From contig NZ_JABWEB010000011.1 in the NCBI RefSeq assembly GCF_013369485.1, positions 109,466 to 173,465 on the forward strand: a stretch of 64,000 bases of DNA. Reading direction: 5' to 3'. This document shows positions 1 through 7,279 of the stretch, piece after piece; position 1 is the first letter of the stretch, and the number at the start of each line of letters is the position of its first letter. The notes beneath the pieces are model-generated. The model was not told the origin of the DNA. It was given only the letters and a program-made list of their open reading frames with translations, and did no database searches. A program made the position numbers and the translations under genes. This DNA is from Massilia sp. BJB1822. Its GTDB lineage: Bacteria > Pseudomonadota > Gammaproteobacteria > Burkholderiales > Burkholderiaceae_D.

Positions 1-366
1 CGCCACCACCAGCGCCTTGCGGCCGCGCGCGAACCAGCGCAGCATCAGCTGGCTGCGCACAGCGCGCAGGCGCTCGACCTGCTGGCTGAAAGGCTGGTAG
101 GCCGCCACCAGTTCGGCCGGATAGGTATTGTCGCCCGGCTGCAGATAGGGGTAATCGAACTGGCGCGCCAGCACTTGCTGGATATCGGCTTCGCTGACCA
201 GGCCGAGGCGCTGGGCCGCTTCGCCGAAGCGGATGCCCAGTTCTTTTTGCATGCGCAAGACGCGTTCGGCATTCTCCGGCGTGATCTTGCCGGATTCGAG
301 CAACAGGCCGCCGATGCTGGAGTCGCGTGGCGGGGCGGAAAATTGCGCTTGGATAGGCTGGTTCAT
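1..366 (-). CDS. epsG: EpsG-type chain length determinant tyrosine kinase, N-terminal part
   Basis: Only the first ~122 residues are present; the gene runs off the left edge. The visible part holds an N-terminal segment like the MshEN/T2SS-E N-domain found at the start of EpsG proteins (GLLLESGKITPENAERVL, then GEAAQRLGLVSEADIQQVL, then FDYPYL). It is followed by the conserved stretch ending QVERLRAVRSQLMLRWF, just before the expected P-loop kinase domain. In the family this is the cytoplasmic BY-kinase partner of a Wzz-like protein and controls polymer length. It lies 15 nt after epsF, in the same direction. The start MNQPIQ is chosen because GGTGA lies 4 nt upstream; another in-frame ATG 12 nt upstream (ending at 378) has no ribosome-binding site. 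Confidence 0.85.
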   Translation of the reverse strand, partial: MNQPIQAQFSAPPRDSSIGGLLLESGKITPENAERVLRMQKELGIRFGEAAQRLGLVSEADIQQVLARQFDYPYLQPGDNTYPAELVAAYQPFSQQVERLRAVRSQLMLRWFARGRKALVVA

Positions 367-381
367 CTCTTCACCCATGGA

Positions 382-1791
382 TTAGTTCAGGCGCAATTGG
401 CGCGGCAAAATGGAATTGATCAGGCGATAGCGGGGACGGGCTTGTTCCTTCCAGTCCACCGTGCCCAGCACGGGAATGCCGAGCACTTCGCCAAGGTCGC
501 CTTCGGAGCGCACGCGGCGGTCCAGCATCTCGGCCAGCACGCTAAAGCCCAGGCCCAGCAGGCCGCCAATGACGATGGCCAGGGCGGTGTTCAGCAGCAC
601 GCGCGGGCCGGCCGGCTCGATCGGCGCCACGGCCGGATTGAGCACCGAGATATCGGACTGGTCGGACTGGCCTTCGATCTTGGTCTGCGAGAAGCGCTGC
701 GAGGCGGTGTCGAAGGCGCGCTGGGCGCTCTCGACATCCTTGACCAGCACATTCATCTCGTCGCGCGTGCGGTTCAATTCCAGCACCTTGGCTTTCTGGG
801 CCGCCAGCGCCGCGCGGATCGAGCCTTCCCGCTCGGACAGGATCTGGGCATTGTTGCCGACGCTGTTCGACGTCACTTGCATCTGCTCGCGCAGCTCGCT
901 GCGCAGCTTGTCCACCTCGGCCTGGGCCGACAGGTATTGCGGGTGGTTGCGGCCCAGGCGCTGGCCCACTTCGGCCAGTTTCGATTCGGCCGTGCCAAGG
1001 CTGATCTTCAGGTTCTGGATCAGCGGATTGGTCGCCACGTCGGGCGATTCGGACGAGCGCTGGCCCTTGGCCATGCTCTGGCGCGAATGGGCTTCCATGG
1101 CTTGGCCCTGGGCCGCCACCAGCTGCACCGACAAATCGTTCAGGCGCGTGGTTTCCACGTCCAGGCGGTTGTCGACGGCCACGATGCCATGTTCCTGCTG
1201 ATACTTGGACAGCCGGCTCTGCGCCGCTTCGACGTTGTCGCGAAGCAATTTTGTCTGCTCATTGAAATAGGCCGAGGCTTTTTTCAGCGGCTCGACCTTG
1301 AGCTGGATGCTGACGCGCTGGTATTCCTCGGCAAAGGCGTTGGCGATGGCCGCCACGAATTGCGGATCGCTGCCATTGAAGCTGAGGTTGACCACCGAGC
1401 TTTCGCGCGATGGCACGATCTCGAGCTTTTTCAACAGCAGCTCGGCCAGCCAGTCGCGCACATTGCCGCGGCCATCGGTCGCTTCGGCAAACTGGGCCTG
1501 GACAGCCGCGCTTTCGGCCAGCTTCAGCTGGTCGACGACGCGCAGCGCCACGTTTTTGCTGGAAATAATGTCGATCTGGGTGGCCATATAGCCGGGCAAA
1601 AGCTGGCCCGGCAGGGTCAGGCCGGTCAGCGGATCGACGCCCTTGTAGTTGAGCAGCAGCGAGCTGGTGGCCTTATAGGTTTTCGGCAAGAGCAGGCTGA
1701 CCACCACGGTGCCCAGCACCGTCACCAGCATGGTGGCGATCAGGATGGTCTTGCGCGCGCGCAGGACCAGCAGAAATTGGGAGAAATTCAT
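382..1791 (-). CDS. epsF: EpsF-type chain length determinant protein (Wzz/GNVR family)
   Basis: 469 residues. This is an inner-membrane polysaccharide co-polymerase that sets chain length together with the EpsG kinase. A first membrane helix lies near residues 18-37 and a second near 400-420 (NTALAIVIGGLLGLGFSVLA). Between them is a long periplasmic coiled coil with repeated QA/EA heptads. The Wzz-type signature VVNLSFNGSDPQFVAAIANA lies around residue 130. The Pro/Gly-rich segment APIEPAGPR precedes the second helix, as usual in the family. A short cytoplasmic tail ends PRQLRLN. It lies 29 nt after epsE and 15 nt before epsG. Length and layout match full-length family members. Confidence 0.93.
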   Translation of the reverse strand: MNFSQFLLVLRARKTILIATMLVTVLGTVVVSLLLPKTYKATSSLLLNYKGVDPLTGLTLPGQLLPGYMATQIDIISSKNVALRVVDQLKLAESAAVQAQFAEATDGRGNVRDWLAELLLKKLEIVPSRESSVVNLSFNGSDPQFVAAIANAFAEEYQRVSIQLKVEPLKKASAYFNEQTKLLRDNVEAAQSRLSKYQQEHGIVAVDNRLDVETTRLNDLSVQLVAAQGQAMEAHSRQSMAKGQRSSESPDVATNPLIQNLKISLGTAESKLAEVGQRLGRNHPQYLSAQAEVDKLRSELREQMQVTSNSVGNNAQILSEREGSIRAALAAQKAKVLELNRTRDEMNVLVKDVESAQRAFDTASQRFSQTKIEGQSDQSDISVLNPAVAPIEPAGPRVLLNTALAIVIGGLLGLGFSVLAEMLDRRVRSEGDLGEVLGIPVLGTVDWKEQARPRYRLINSILPRQLRLN

Positions 1792-1820
1792 AGCAAACTT
1801 TCTTCAGGGCCGGACGCAGA

Positions 1821-2609
1821 TCAGAACCAGCTTTCTTTGACGTAAACCACATCATCCATCTGCAGGATGTCGTCATGTTTGGCATCGATGATTTGCAGCT
1901 TGCCATTGGCATCGCGGCGCTTGATGCGCATGCCGCGCTCGGTGCCGCGCGGGGTCAGGCCGCCGCCCACGGACAGCGCTTGCAGCACGGTCATGGAACG
2001 CTCCAGGCGGAAGGCGCCGGGACGCTGCACTTCGCCGTAGATATAGAAGCGCGGCGCGCGTTCGACATAGATGACGTCGTTGGCGCCCAGTTCCAGGTCA
2101 CGGTTCAGGTCGCCATTGCGCACCATTTCCACGATGTCCACGCTTTCCTTGGTGGTCGCACCGTTGCGCTTGCGGATCAGGGTCACGCTATCGCCGCCCT
2201 CCACGCCCAAGCCGCCGGCCAGGGCCAGCATTTCCATGATGCTGCGCTTGCCATCGAGCGGATAGCGGCCGGGACGGTTCACCTGGCCCAGCACGGAAAT
2301 CTGCGCGCTCTGCAGGGCCGTCACCAGGATATTCACCTGGGCCTTGCGGATATAGCCGCCGCCTTCGAGCAGGCCGCCGATTTTCTTCTCGGCCGCCGCC
2401 ACGCTCAGGCCGCCCACGTCCACCTGGCCCAGCAGGGGGAAGGTGATCTGACCGCTTTCCGTGACCTTGGTTTCCAGGCCCAGATCGGGACTGCCATACA
2501 CGGAAATCTTGAGCACGTCGCCCGGTCCCAGCGGGCTGTCGGCCGCGCCGGCCACACCGGCGGCCAGCGACAGCAGCAGCGCCGTCATCCACATCATCAA
2601 TCGTTTCAT
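1821..2609 (-). CDS. epsE: EpsE-type polysaccharide export protein (Wza-like)
   Basis: 262 residues. Signal peptide MKRLMMWMTALLLSLAAG with likely cleavage after GVAGA. The poly_export domain begins LGPGDVLKISVYGSPDLG and includes the typical ITFPLLGQV strand. Two SLBB-like segments follow: SVLGQVNRPGRYPLDGK and FYIYGEVQRPGAFRLERS. No lipobox Cys is visible, unlike E. coli Wza. In the family this protein forms the periplasmic/outer-membrane exit channel that docks onto the Wzz-like EpsF. It lies between epsD and epsF in a same-strand run with gaps under 50 nt, so co-transcription is likely. Confidence 0.93.
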   Translation of the reverse strand: MKRLMMWMTALLLSLAAGVAGAADSPLGPGDVLKISVYGSPDLGLETKVTESGQITFPLLGQVDVGGLSVAAAEKKIGGLLEGGGYIRKAQVNILVTALQSAQISVLGQVNRPGRYPLDGKRSIMEMLALAGGLGVEGGDSVTLIRKRNGATTKESVDIVEMVRNGDLNRDLELGANDVIYVERAPRFYIYGEVQRPGAFRLERSMTVLQALSVGGGLTPRGTERGMRIKRRDANGKLQIIDAKHDDILQMDDVVYVKESWF

Positions 2610-2653
2610 TTTTTGCCCTATCTATTTATGAATTAGCTGCGCCTGCTTCGCGC

Positions 2654-3613
2654 TTATTTCAGTCCAGCCACGCCGCGTTCGGCGGAACCGCCCAGCGGGT
2701 CGGCCGCTGCCGCGCCCTCGGCGGCCGGCGCCGCCAGCGGTGCTGCCGGCGCGGCGGGCGTAGCCGATGCGGCGGGCGCCGCCGGCGCCTTCTGCTTGCC
2801 CAGGTACTCGATCTTGGCGCTGGCGCGCAGACGCTTGACCTCGGCATCGGCCGCTTCCTTGTTCTTCTTATTGAACAGGAATTGTTCGATCTGCTGCTGT
2901 GCCACCGACAGCGCCACCGGCGCTTCCTTGATGTCGGCAATCGCCATCAGCATGGTGCGCGCGCCCTCGCGGATGATGAACAACTGGCCCTTCGGCATGG
3001 CCAGCAGCTTGCCGCTCAGTTCAGGCGGCAAGTCAGCGCTGCTGCGCACCACCTGGGCCCGCGCATACTTGACCTTATGGCCCTCCATCCACGCCGTCAC
3101 CTCTTCCAGCGACTTGGCCTGGTCCATGGCCGCCTTCAGCTCGTCGTTCATGTCCTCGCTGGCGATCACCAGCTGGCGCAGATCGAAGGCCTTGCGGTTG
3201 GCAAAGAATTCCGGATGCTGCTTGAAGTAGGCTTCCACCTCCTCCTTGGTGGGACGGGCAATATTGCCGACCCGTTTCTGCATATAGGCCTGGGCCACGA
3301 TCAGCGCCTTGGCGCGTTCGATGGCTTGCTGCACTTTCGGATCGCGGTCGATCTTTTCCTTCTGCGCCTCATTCTGCAGCAGCTGGCGGTCGATCAGCGC
3401 TTCCAGCAATTGCTTGCTGGCCTCTTCCTGCTGGGCCGCCTGTACGCCGGCGCGCTGCAGCTCTTCATTTAACTGCAGCACGGTGACTTCCTCGCCGTTG
3501 ACGCTGGCCAGGGCCTGGCCCGCTTTTTTTTCCTTGCTGCCGCAGGCACTCAGGCCAGCGGCCAGGGCCAGCACCAGCGCGGTGCACAGCACTTTCCTGT
3601 TTGCTTTAATCAT
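2654..3613 (-). CDS. epsD: EpsD-family peptidyl-prolyl cis-trans isomerase lipoprotein
   Basis: 319 residues from the ATG at 3611-3613, chosen because a GGAGGA site lies upstream and because it opens directly into a lipoprotein signal peptide (ALAAGLSAC). The open frame continues 34 codons further upstream, but that segment is not signal-like. After the Cys come a SurA_N-like helical domain (EEVTVLQLNEELQRAG, LLEALIDRQLLQNEA) and a PpiC-like portion (RQLVIASEDMN). The C-terminus is an Ala/Pro-rich tail from about residue 275. EpsD proteins are exopolysaccharide-locus foldases, presumably for EpsL, EpsE or secreted partners; that client list is inference. A 175-bp AT-rich gap upstream suggests an internal promoter. 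Confidence 0.9.
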   Translation of the reverse strand: MIKANRKVLCTALVLALAAGLSACGSKEKKAGQALASVNGEEVTVLQLNEELQRAGVQAAQQEEASKQLLEALIDRQLLQNEAQKEKIDRDPKVQQAIERAKALIVAQAYMQKRVGNIARPTKEEVEAYFKQHPEFFANRKAFDLRQLVIASEDMNDELKAAMDQAKSLEEVTAWMEGHKVKYARAQVVRSSADLPPELSGKLLAMPKGQLFIIREGARTMLMAIADIKEAPVALSVAQQQIEQFLFNKKNKEAADAEVKRLRASAKIEYLGKQKAPAAPAASATPAAPAAPLAAPAAEGAAAADPLGGSAERGVAGLK

Positions 3614-3788
3614 AGTCAATTTATTCCTCCAGGATTTATTGCGTCCCTGTGCCGAGCCAGGAAAGTACGCACCAAAAATATTTGCAAAAATATCACAAGC
3701 GAGACAAAAATACAACGCTGCGTCAACAGTGCGCGACTATACACTGCCCTCTTCTGATTCGGCTTAAATTATTGTTAATAAAGGGGAA
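3614..3788 (-). promoter_or_regulatory. AT-rich internal promoter region upstream of epsD
   Basis: This is the only sizeable gap in the eps run and is clearly richer in A/T than the flanking genes. Around 3673-3711 the plus strand shows three AAAAATA tracts close together. On the minus strand TTGACG lies near 3719-3724, with TATTTTTG-like stretches downstream. No complete consensus promoter can be assigned, and a sigma-54 reading failed on spacing. It probably gives epsD-E-F-G a start site of their own. Confidence 0.4.
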
Positions 3789-5171
3789 TTAGTGGGCGTT
3801 TTCGCGGTCCAGCACCACTTTCACGGTTTTCACCACGATCCACAGGTCCAGCCAGAGCGACCAGTTGCGCAGATAATCAAGGTCGAAGCGGATGCGCGCT
3901 TCCATCTTGTCGAGCGTCTCGGTTTCGCCACGCAAGCCATTCACCTGGGCCCAGCCGGTAATGCCCGGCTTGACCTTATGGCGCAGCATATAGCCCTTGA
4001 TCAGCTTGCGGTACTGCTCATTGTGCGCCACCGCATGCGGGCGCGGCCCGACGATGCTCATGCGGCCCTGCAGCACATTGATGAACTGCGGCAACTCATC
4101 GAGCGAAGTCTTGCGCAGGAAGGCGCCGACGCGCGTCACGCGCTGGTCGTTCTTGGTCGCCTGCACCACTTTGGCGCCATCCTCGGCCACCGTCATCGAG
4201 CGGAATTTGTAGACGATGATCTGTTCGCCATACAGGCCATAGCGGCGCTGGCGGAAGATGATGGGGCCGGGCGAGCTGAGCTTCACCGCCAGCGCAATCA
4301 CCGCCATGATGGGCAGCAGAAGCAGCTGGATGGCGGCCGCCAGCACGATGTCGCTGGCGCGCTTGACCATGCTGTTAAAGCCGGTGAACGGGGTTTCGCA
4401 GATAGCGATCACGGGCATGCCGCCGACATTGTCGAAGCGCGCCTGCATCAGATCGAACACATAGATATCGGGCAGGAAGTAGACCGAGGCCGTGGTGTCC
4501 TGCAGATCGTCGAGCAGCTTGCGGATGCGCGGCTGGGCCGAGATCGGCGTGCTGATGAAGATCATCTTGACATTGTTTTCGCGCACATAGGCGGCCACGT
4601 CGGCCATCTTGCCCAGCATGGGGTGCTTCAACTCGGCCGGATGGCGGTCTTCCGTGCGGTCGTCGAAGAAGCCCTTGACCTGCATGAACAGATTCGGGTG
4701 GCGCTCGATGGTGCGGGCGAACTTCAGGCCGACGTCATTGGCGCCGATAATCAGCACCGAACGCACCTCGCTCGGCTCGGCCGGATCGGAACCGATCTTG
4801 CGCGCCGCCAGATGGCTGAAGAGCAGCACGAAGGGGGTGGCGACAAACCAGGCCAGCACCACATCCTCGTCGTAGTGGTAGGCCAGGCCGCTGACGGAGC
4901 CGAGGAAGACCAGGATCAGGGCGGTGACGATCCAGCCCACGAACATATCGCGCGAATAGGCCAGCATGCGGCCGCTGCGCCAGGTGCGGTAGGGATCGAT
5001 GTGCTGGTACACCGCCGACGAAATAAAGAAGGCCAGTATCATCAGCACCAGCGAGTAGCCGGTAAACGGCTCGCCGAACAGCATCGCAGCCACATACAGC
5101 GTGCCCATGATGATCAGCGGATCGAGCACGCGCTGAAAAAAGGAAATCAGAGGAATATCGTTGACCGTCAT
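3789..5171 (-). CDS. epsB: Undecaprenyl-phosphate glucose phosphotransferase (EpsB/WcaJ type)
   Basis: 460 residues. It transfers the first hexose-1-phosphate to undecaprenyl phosphate, starting repeat-unit assembly at the inner membrane. Four N-terminal helices (about residues 15-130) are followed by a Rossmann-like CoA_binding_3 region (VLIIGANDVGLKFARTI). A further membrane segment at ~275-295 leads into the bacterial sugar transferase domain with its standard motifs: FRQRRYG, YKFRSM, TSLDELPQ, GPRPHA and KPGITGWAQVNGLRGET. Full length, no missing motif. It sits between epsL (19 nt upstream) and the AT-rich gap before epsD. The actual sugar cannot be read from sequence; glucose is the family default. 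Confidence 0.93.
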   Translation of the reverse strand: MTVNDIPLISFFQRVLDPLIIMGTLYVAAMLFGEPFTGYSLVLMILAFFISSAVYQHIDPYRTWRSGRMLAYSRDMFVGWIVTALILVFLGSVSGLAYHYDEDVVLAWFVATPFVLLFSHLAARKIGSDPAEPSEVRSVLIIGANDVGLKFARTIERHPNLFMQVKGFFDDRTEDRHPAELKHPMLGKMADVAAYVRENNVKMIFISTPISAQPRIRKLLDDLQDTTASVYFLPDIYVFDLMQARFDNVGGMPVIAICETPFTGFNSMVKRASDIVLAAAIQLLLLPIMAVIALAVKLSSPGPIIFRQRRYGLYGEQIIVYKFRSMTVAEDGAKVVQATKNDQRVTRVGAFLRKTSLDELPQFINVLQGRMSIVGPRPHAVAHNEQYRKLIKGYMLRHKVKPGITGWAQVNGLRGETETLDKMEARIRFDLDYLRNWSLWLDLWIVVKTVKVVLDRENAH

Positions 5172-5190
5172 TTTTTACTTTTGAAAACTG

Positions 5191-6411
5191 TTAAAACTGT
5201 GCACTGGCCGTCACCGACATGCCCTTGGCGCTAAAACTACTGGTTCCCACAAAAGGATTGCCGCTGCGTTTTTCCTGGAAAGCGCTGATCCCCAGCTGCA
5301 CCGAGGGCTGGGGCGCATACACCAGGCCTACGGAAGCATTGCGCAGCGAATCGCTGGGTTCAACCGGCAAGATCACGCCGCTCAGCGTCTCGAAGCGGCG
5401 CCGTTCGCGCCGCACATTGCCATTCAGCTGCACCTTGGCCGAAACATCCCAGATCGCCTCCAGGCTGCTGCCGCGGTTCAGGCTATTGGTGATGAAGCTG
5501 CTTTCCACCGCCGCGAATTCACGCCAGAGCTGGCCATTGAAGCGCACCTTGCCCAGCGGCTTCCAGTCCACCCGCAGACGGCCATTCAAGCCGCTCGAAT
5601 CGCGCTGCGGCAGATTTTCATATTCGCGGCGCGCCCAGCCTGCCAGCAGCGTCACCTGGGTCACTCCGCTGGCCAGCCAGTAGATATTGGCTTTCAGTTC
5701 ATCCTGATTCCAGTTGACGGCACGCCAATCGCCGGCCGCGCGCGGATGCTCATAGCGCCCCTTCAGCTTGCGCGCCACCAGGCCGACCCGGCTGCCGCTG
5801 GCGGCCAGATAGTCGATCCCGGCTTCCGCCAGGTCTTCCTTACGGTCATTAATGCTCTGCGAACGCAGATCGTAATCGAATTTACCGCGGCTCACGCCCG
5901 CCCGCAGGCGCCAGCTGGGATGGAAGCGCCAAGCGCCGTCCGCATACTCGCGGCGATAGGTGCGCAAATTGCGCTCCTCGCTATGAAAATCCGTGAAGGG
6001 GGTCAGGGTCTGGGTATAGGTGGCGCCGAGGCGGCCGTCCAGATGGTTGCCCAATTGCCAAGCCAGATCAGCAGCAAAATCCTTGCCATTATAATCGAGT
6101 TGGTCGTAGTGATCGAAAGTTACGCGCGATACTTTAGCGGAAGCCGTCAATTTTTGCCGGCCGATCGGCCGCTCCAGCGACACGCCCGCCTGGGCCTGGC
6201 GGATATTGTCGCCGCGCGGCCCGCCAAAACCGGGCGCCTGGTCCGGCAGGCGCAACAGGTTCCCGTCATGCGTATAGCCGAACGAAACAAAGGGGTGGAT
6301 GGTGTCGCTGAGGGCCGCGTGCGCCGCCCCCTGCGCCAGCGCGGCCAGCAAGGCCAGCGGCAGCACGCGCAGGGCGCCACGGCGCTTGCTCATGGTTGGG
6401 TACATAGTCAT
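5191..6411 (-). CDS. epsL: EpsL-like exopolysaccharide-locus outer membrane beta-barrel
   Basis: 406 residues. Signal peptide MTMYPTMSKRRGALRVLPLA with cleavage near AHAA. The rest alternates short amphipathic strands rich in Y, W, R and N (YTHDGNLLRL, DYNGKDFAADLAWQLGN, EYENLPQRDSSGLNGRLRVD) and ends in the aromatic C-terminus SVTASAQF expected for BAM-folded barrels. This matches the EpsL family of PEP-CTERM-associated eps loci, believed to act in polymer secretion across the outer membrane. It lies 28 nt after the CAAX protease gene and 19 nt before epsB on the same strand, so all three are probably co-transcribed. Confidence 0.88.
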   Translation of the reverse strand: MTMYPTMSKRRGALRVLPLALLAALAQGAAHAALSDTIHPFVSFGYTHDGNLLRLPDQAPGFGGPRGDNIRQAQAGVSLERPIGRQKLTASAKVSRVTFDHYDQLDYNGKDFAADLAWQLGNHLDGRLGATYTQTLTPFTDFHSEERNLRTYRREYADGAWRFHPSWRLRAGVSRGKFDYDLRSQSINDRKEDLAEAGIDYLAASGSRVGLVARKLKGRYEHPRAAGDWRAVNWNQDELKANIYWLASGVTQVTLLAGWARREYENLPQRDSSGLNGRLRVDWKPLGKVRFNGQLWREFAAVESSFITNSLNRGSSLEAIWDVSAKVQLNGNVRRERRRFETLSGVILPVEPSDSLRNASVGLVYAPQPSVQLGISAFQEKRSGNPFVGTSSFSAKGMSVTASAQF

Positions 6412-6439
6412 ATTTTTTCTGTTCAGTATCTGCTTGCCG

Positions 6440-7174
6440 CTACCAGAAAGACCAATTACCGGTCATCAGTACCCAAATCCCCAGGCCGCCGTTGGTGACG
6501 GCATGGGCAAGAATGGGCGACCACAGGTTCTGGCTGCGCATGTATAAGAGGCCGTAAGCGGCGCCGGCCACCATGCCGGCGAACCACAAATGATGTTCGA
6601 GGCCGAATAATATCACCGTGACAATAAAAGCTTTAAATTTTACGTGCGCGGGGTTCACTTTCAGGAAATCGGCCCGCTCCAGCCAGCGCAGCAGGAAGGA
6701 GCGCCAGAACAATTCCTCCATCAGCGGCACCACCAGGGCCGCGCCGGCAATGCGCACCAGGGCCAGCGGCCAATCGATTCCGCCGCCGGCGCCGCGCGGA
6801 TCGAAGCCGGCCGCGCTGCCGATCTGCATCCAGGCCGCATCCAGATTCACCCACAGCAGCAGCACCAGCAGCCCGGTGGCCACGGCCGCCAGCCAGCCGC
6901 GCGCGCCCAGCGGCTGCCACGCCAGTTCGCGGTAATGGCGGCGGAAGGCGAACAGCAGAGCCAGCACGACGCCGATTTTGACTGCGTACAGCCAGCGCAG
7001 TTCCGCCGCCGCCATACCGAAACGGTCGAGCAGGTCGGCAATGGCGATGAAGGCCATATACGCGGCAAAGGGAAGGATGCGGACCAGCGCCGGCTGCCGC
7101 GAGGGCGCGCTATCCGGCCCGGCTGGCTGCGCGCTGGCGGCCGGCCGGGTGTTGTCTGACTGCTGGGTTTTCAT
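6440..7174 (-). CDS. CPBP/CAAX-type intramembrane protease of the PEP-CTERM eps locus
   Basis: 244 residues, about seven hydrophobic helices. The family's catalytic signature is complete: EELFWRSFLLRW (EExxxR) near residue 155, FGLEHHLWFAG (FxxxH) near 200, and a final HAVTNG near 225. CPBP proteases cut substrates within the membrane. A subgroup annotated as CAAX-protease-related is found in exosortase/EPS loci, and the position directly ahead of epsL fits that subgroup. The substrate is unknown. It appears to be the first gene of the eps operon. Just before the ATG is an inverted repeat and no clear ribosome-binding site, so its translation may be controlled. Confidence 0.85.
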   Translation of the reverse strand: MKTQQSDNTRPAASAQPAGPDSAPSRQPALVRILPFAAYMAFIAIADLLDRFGMAAAELRWLYAVKIGVVLALLFAFRRHYRELAWQPLGARGWLAAVATGLLVLLLWVNLDAAWMQIGSAAGFDPRGAGGGIDWPLALVRIAGAALVVPLMEELFWRSFLLRWLERADFLKVNPAHVKFKAFIVTVILFGLEHHLWFAGMVAGAAYGLLYMRSQNLWSPILAHAVTNGGLGIWVLMTGNWSFW

Positions 7175-7177
7175 GCG

Positions 7178-7211
7178 ATATCTGCGGGTCCGTGGCGGAG
7201 TTTGCAGATAT
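7178..7211 (-). promoter_or_regulatory. Inverted repeat in the leader of the eps operon
   Basis: Perfect 8-bp arms ATATCTGC (7178-7185) and GCAGATAT (7204-7211) flank an 18-nt spacer. The proximal arm ends 3 nt before the CAAX-protease ATG and occupies the place where a ribosome-binding site should be. It could be a protein operator or an RNA hairpin in the 5' leader. AT-rich hexamers (TAATAT-like) lie just beyond the distal arm, so the repeat may also overlap the promoter. Confidence 0.4.
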
Positions 7212-7279
7212 TACAATATTACGCGCTTGTGCAGCGCACGAATGATGTAGAAAAGAAATCTTTCATCAAATCAGCTGTC

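Noticed and set aside
175..1845. Long plus-strand open frame opposite epsF
   Set aside because: Composition is H/Q/A/R-rich, typical of the reverse complement of a GC-rich gene; the minus-strand gene is clear.
3614..3715. 34-codon N-terminal extension of epsD
   Set aside because: It would place the lipoprotein signal internally; the ribosome-binding site supports the shorter form.
3614..3720. Sigma-54 promoter upstream of epsD (GGCAC...CGCA)
   Set aside because: The GG-to-GC distance is 9 instead of 10 nt and TTGC is poor.
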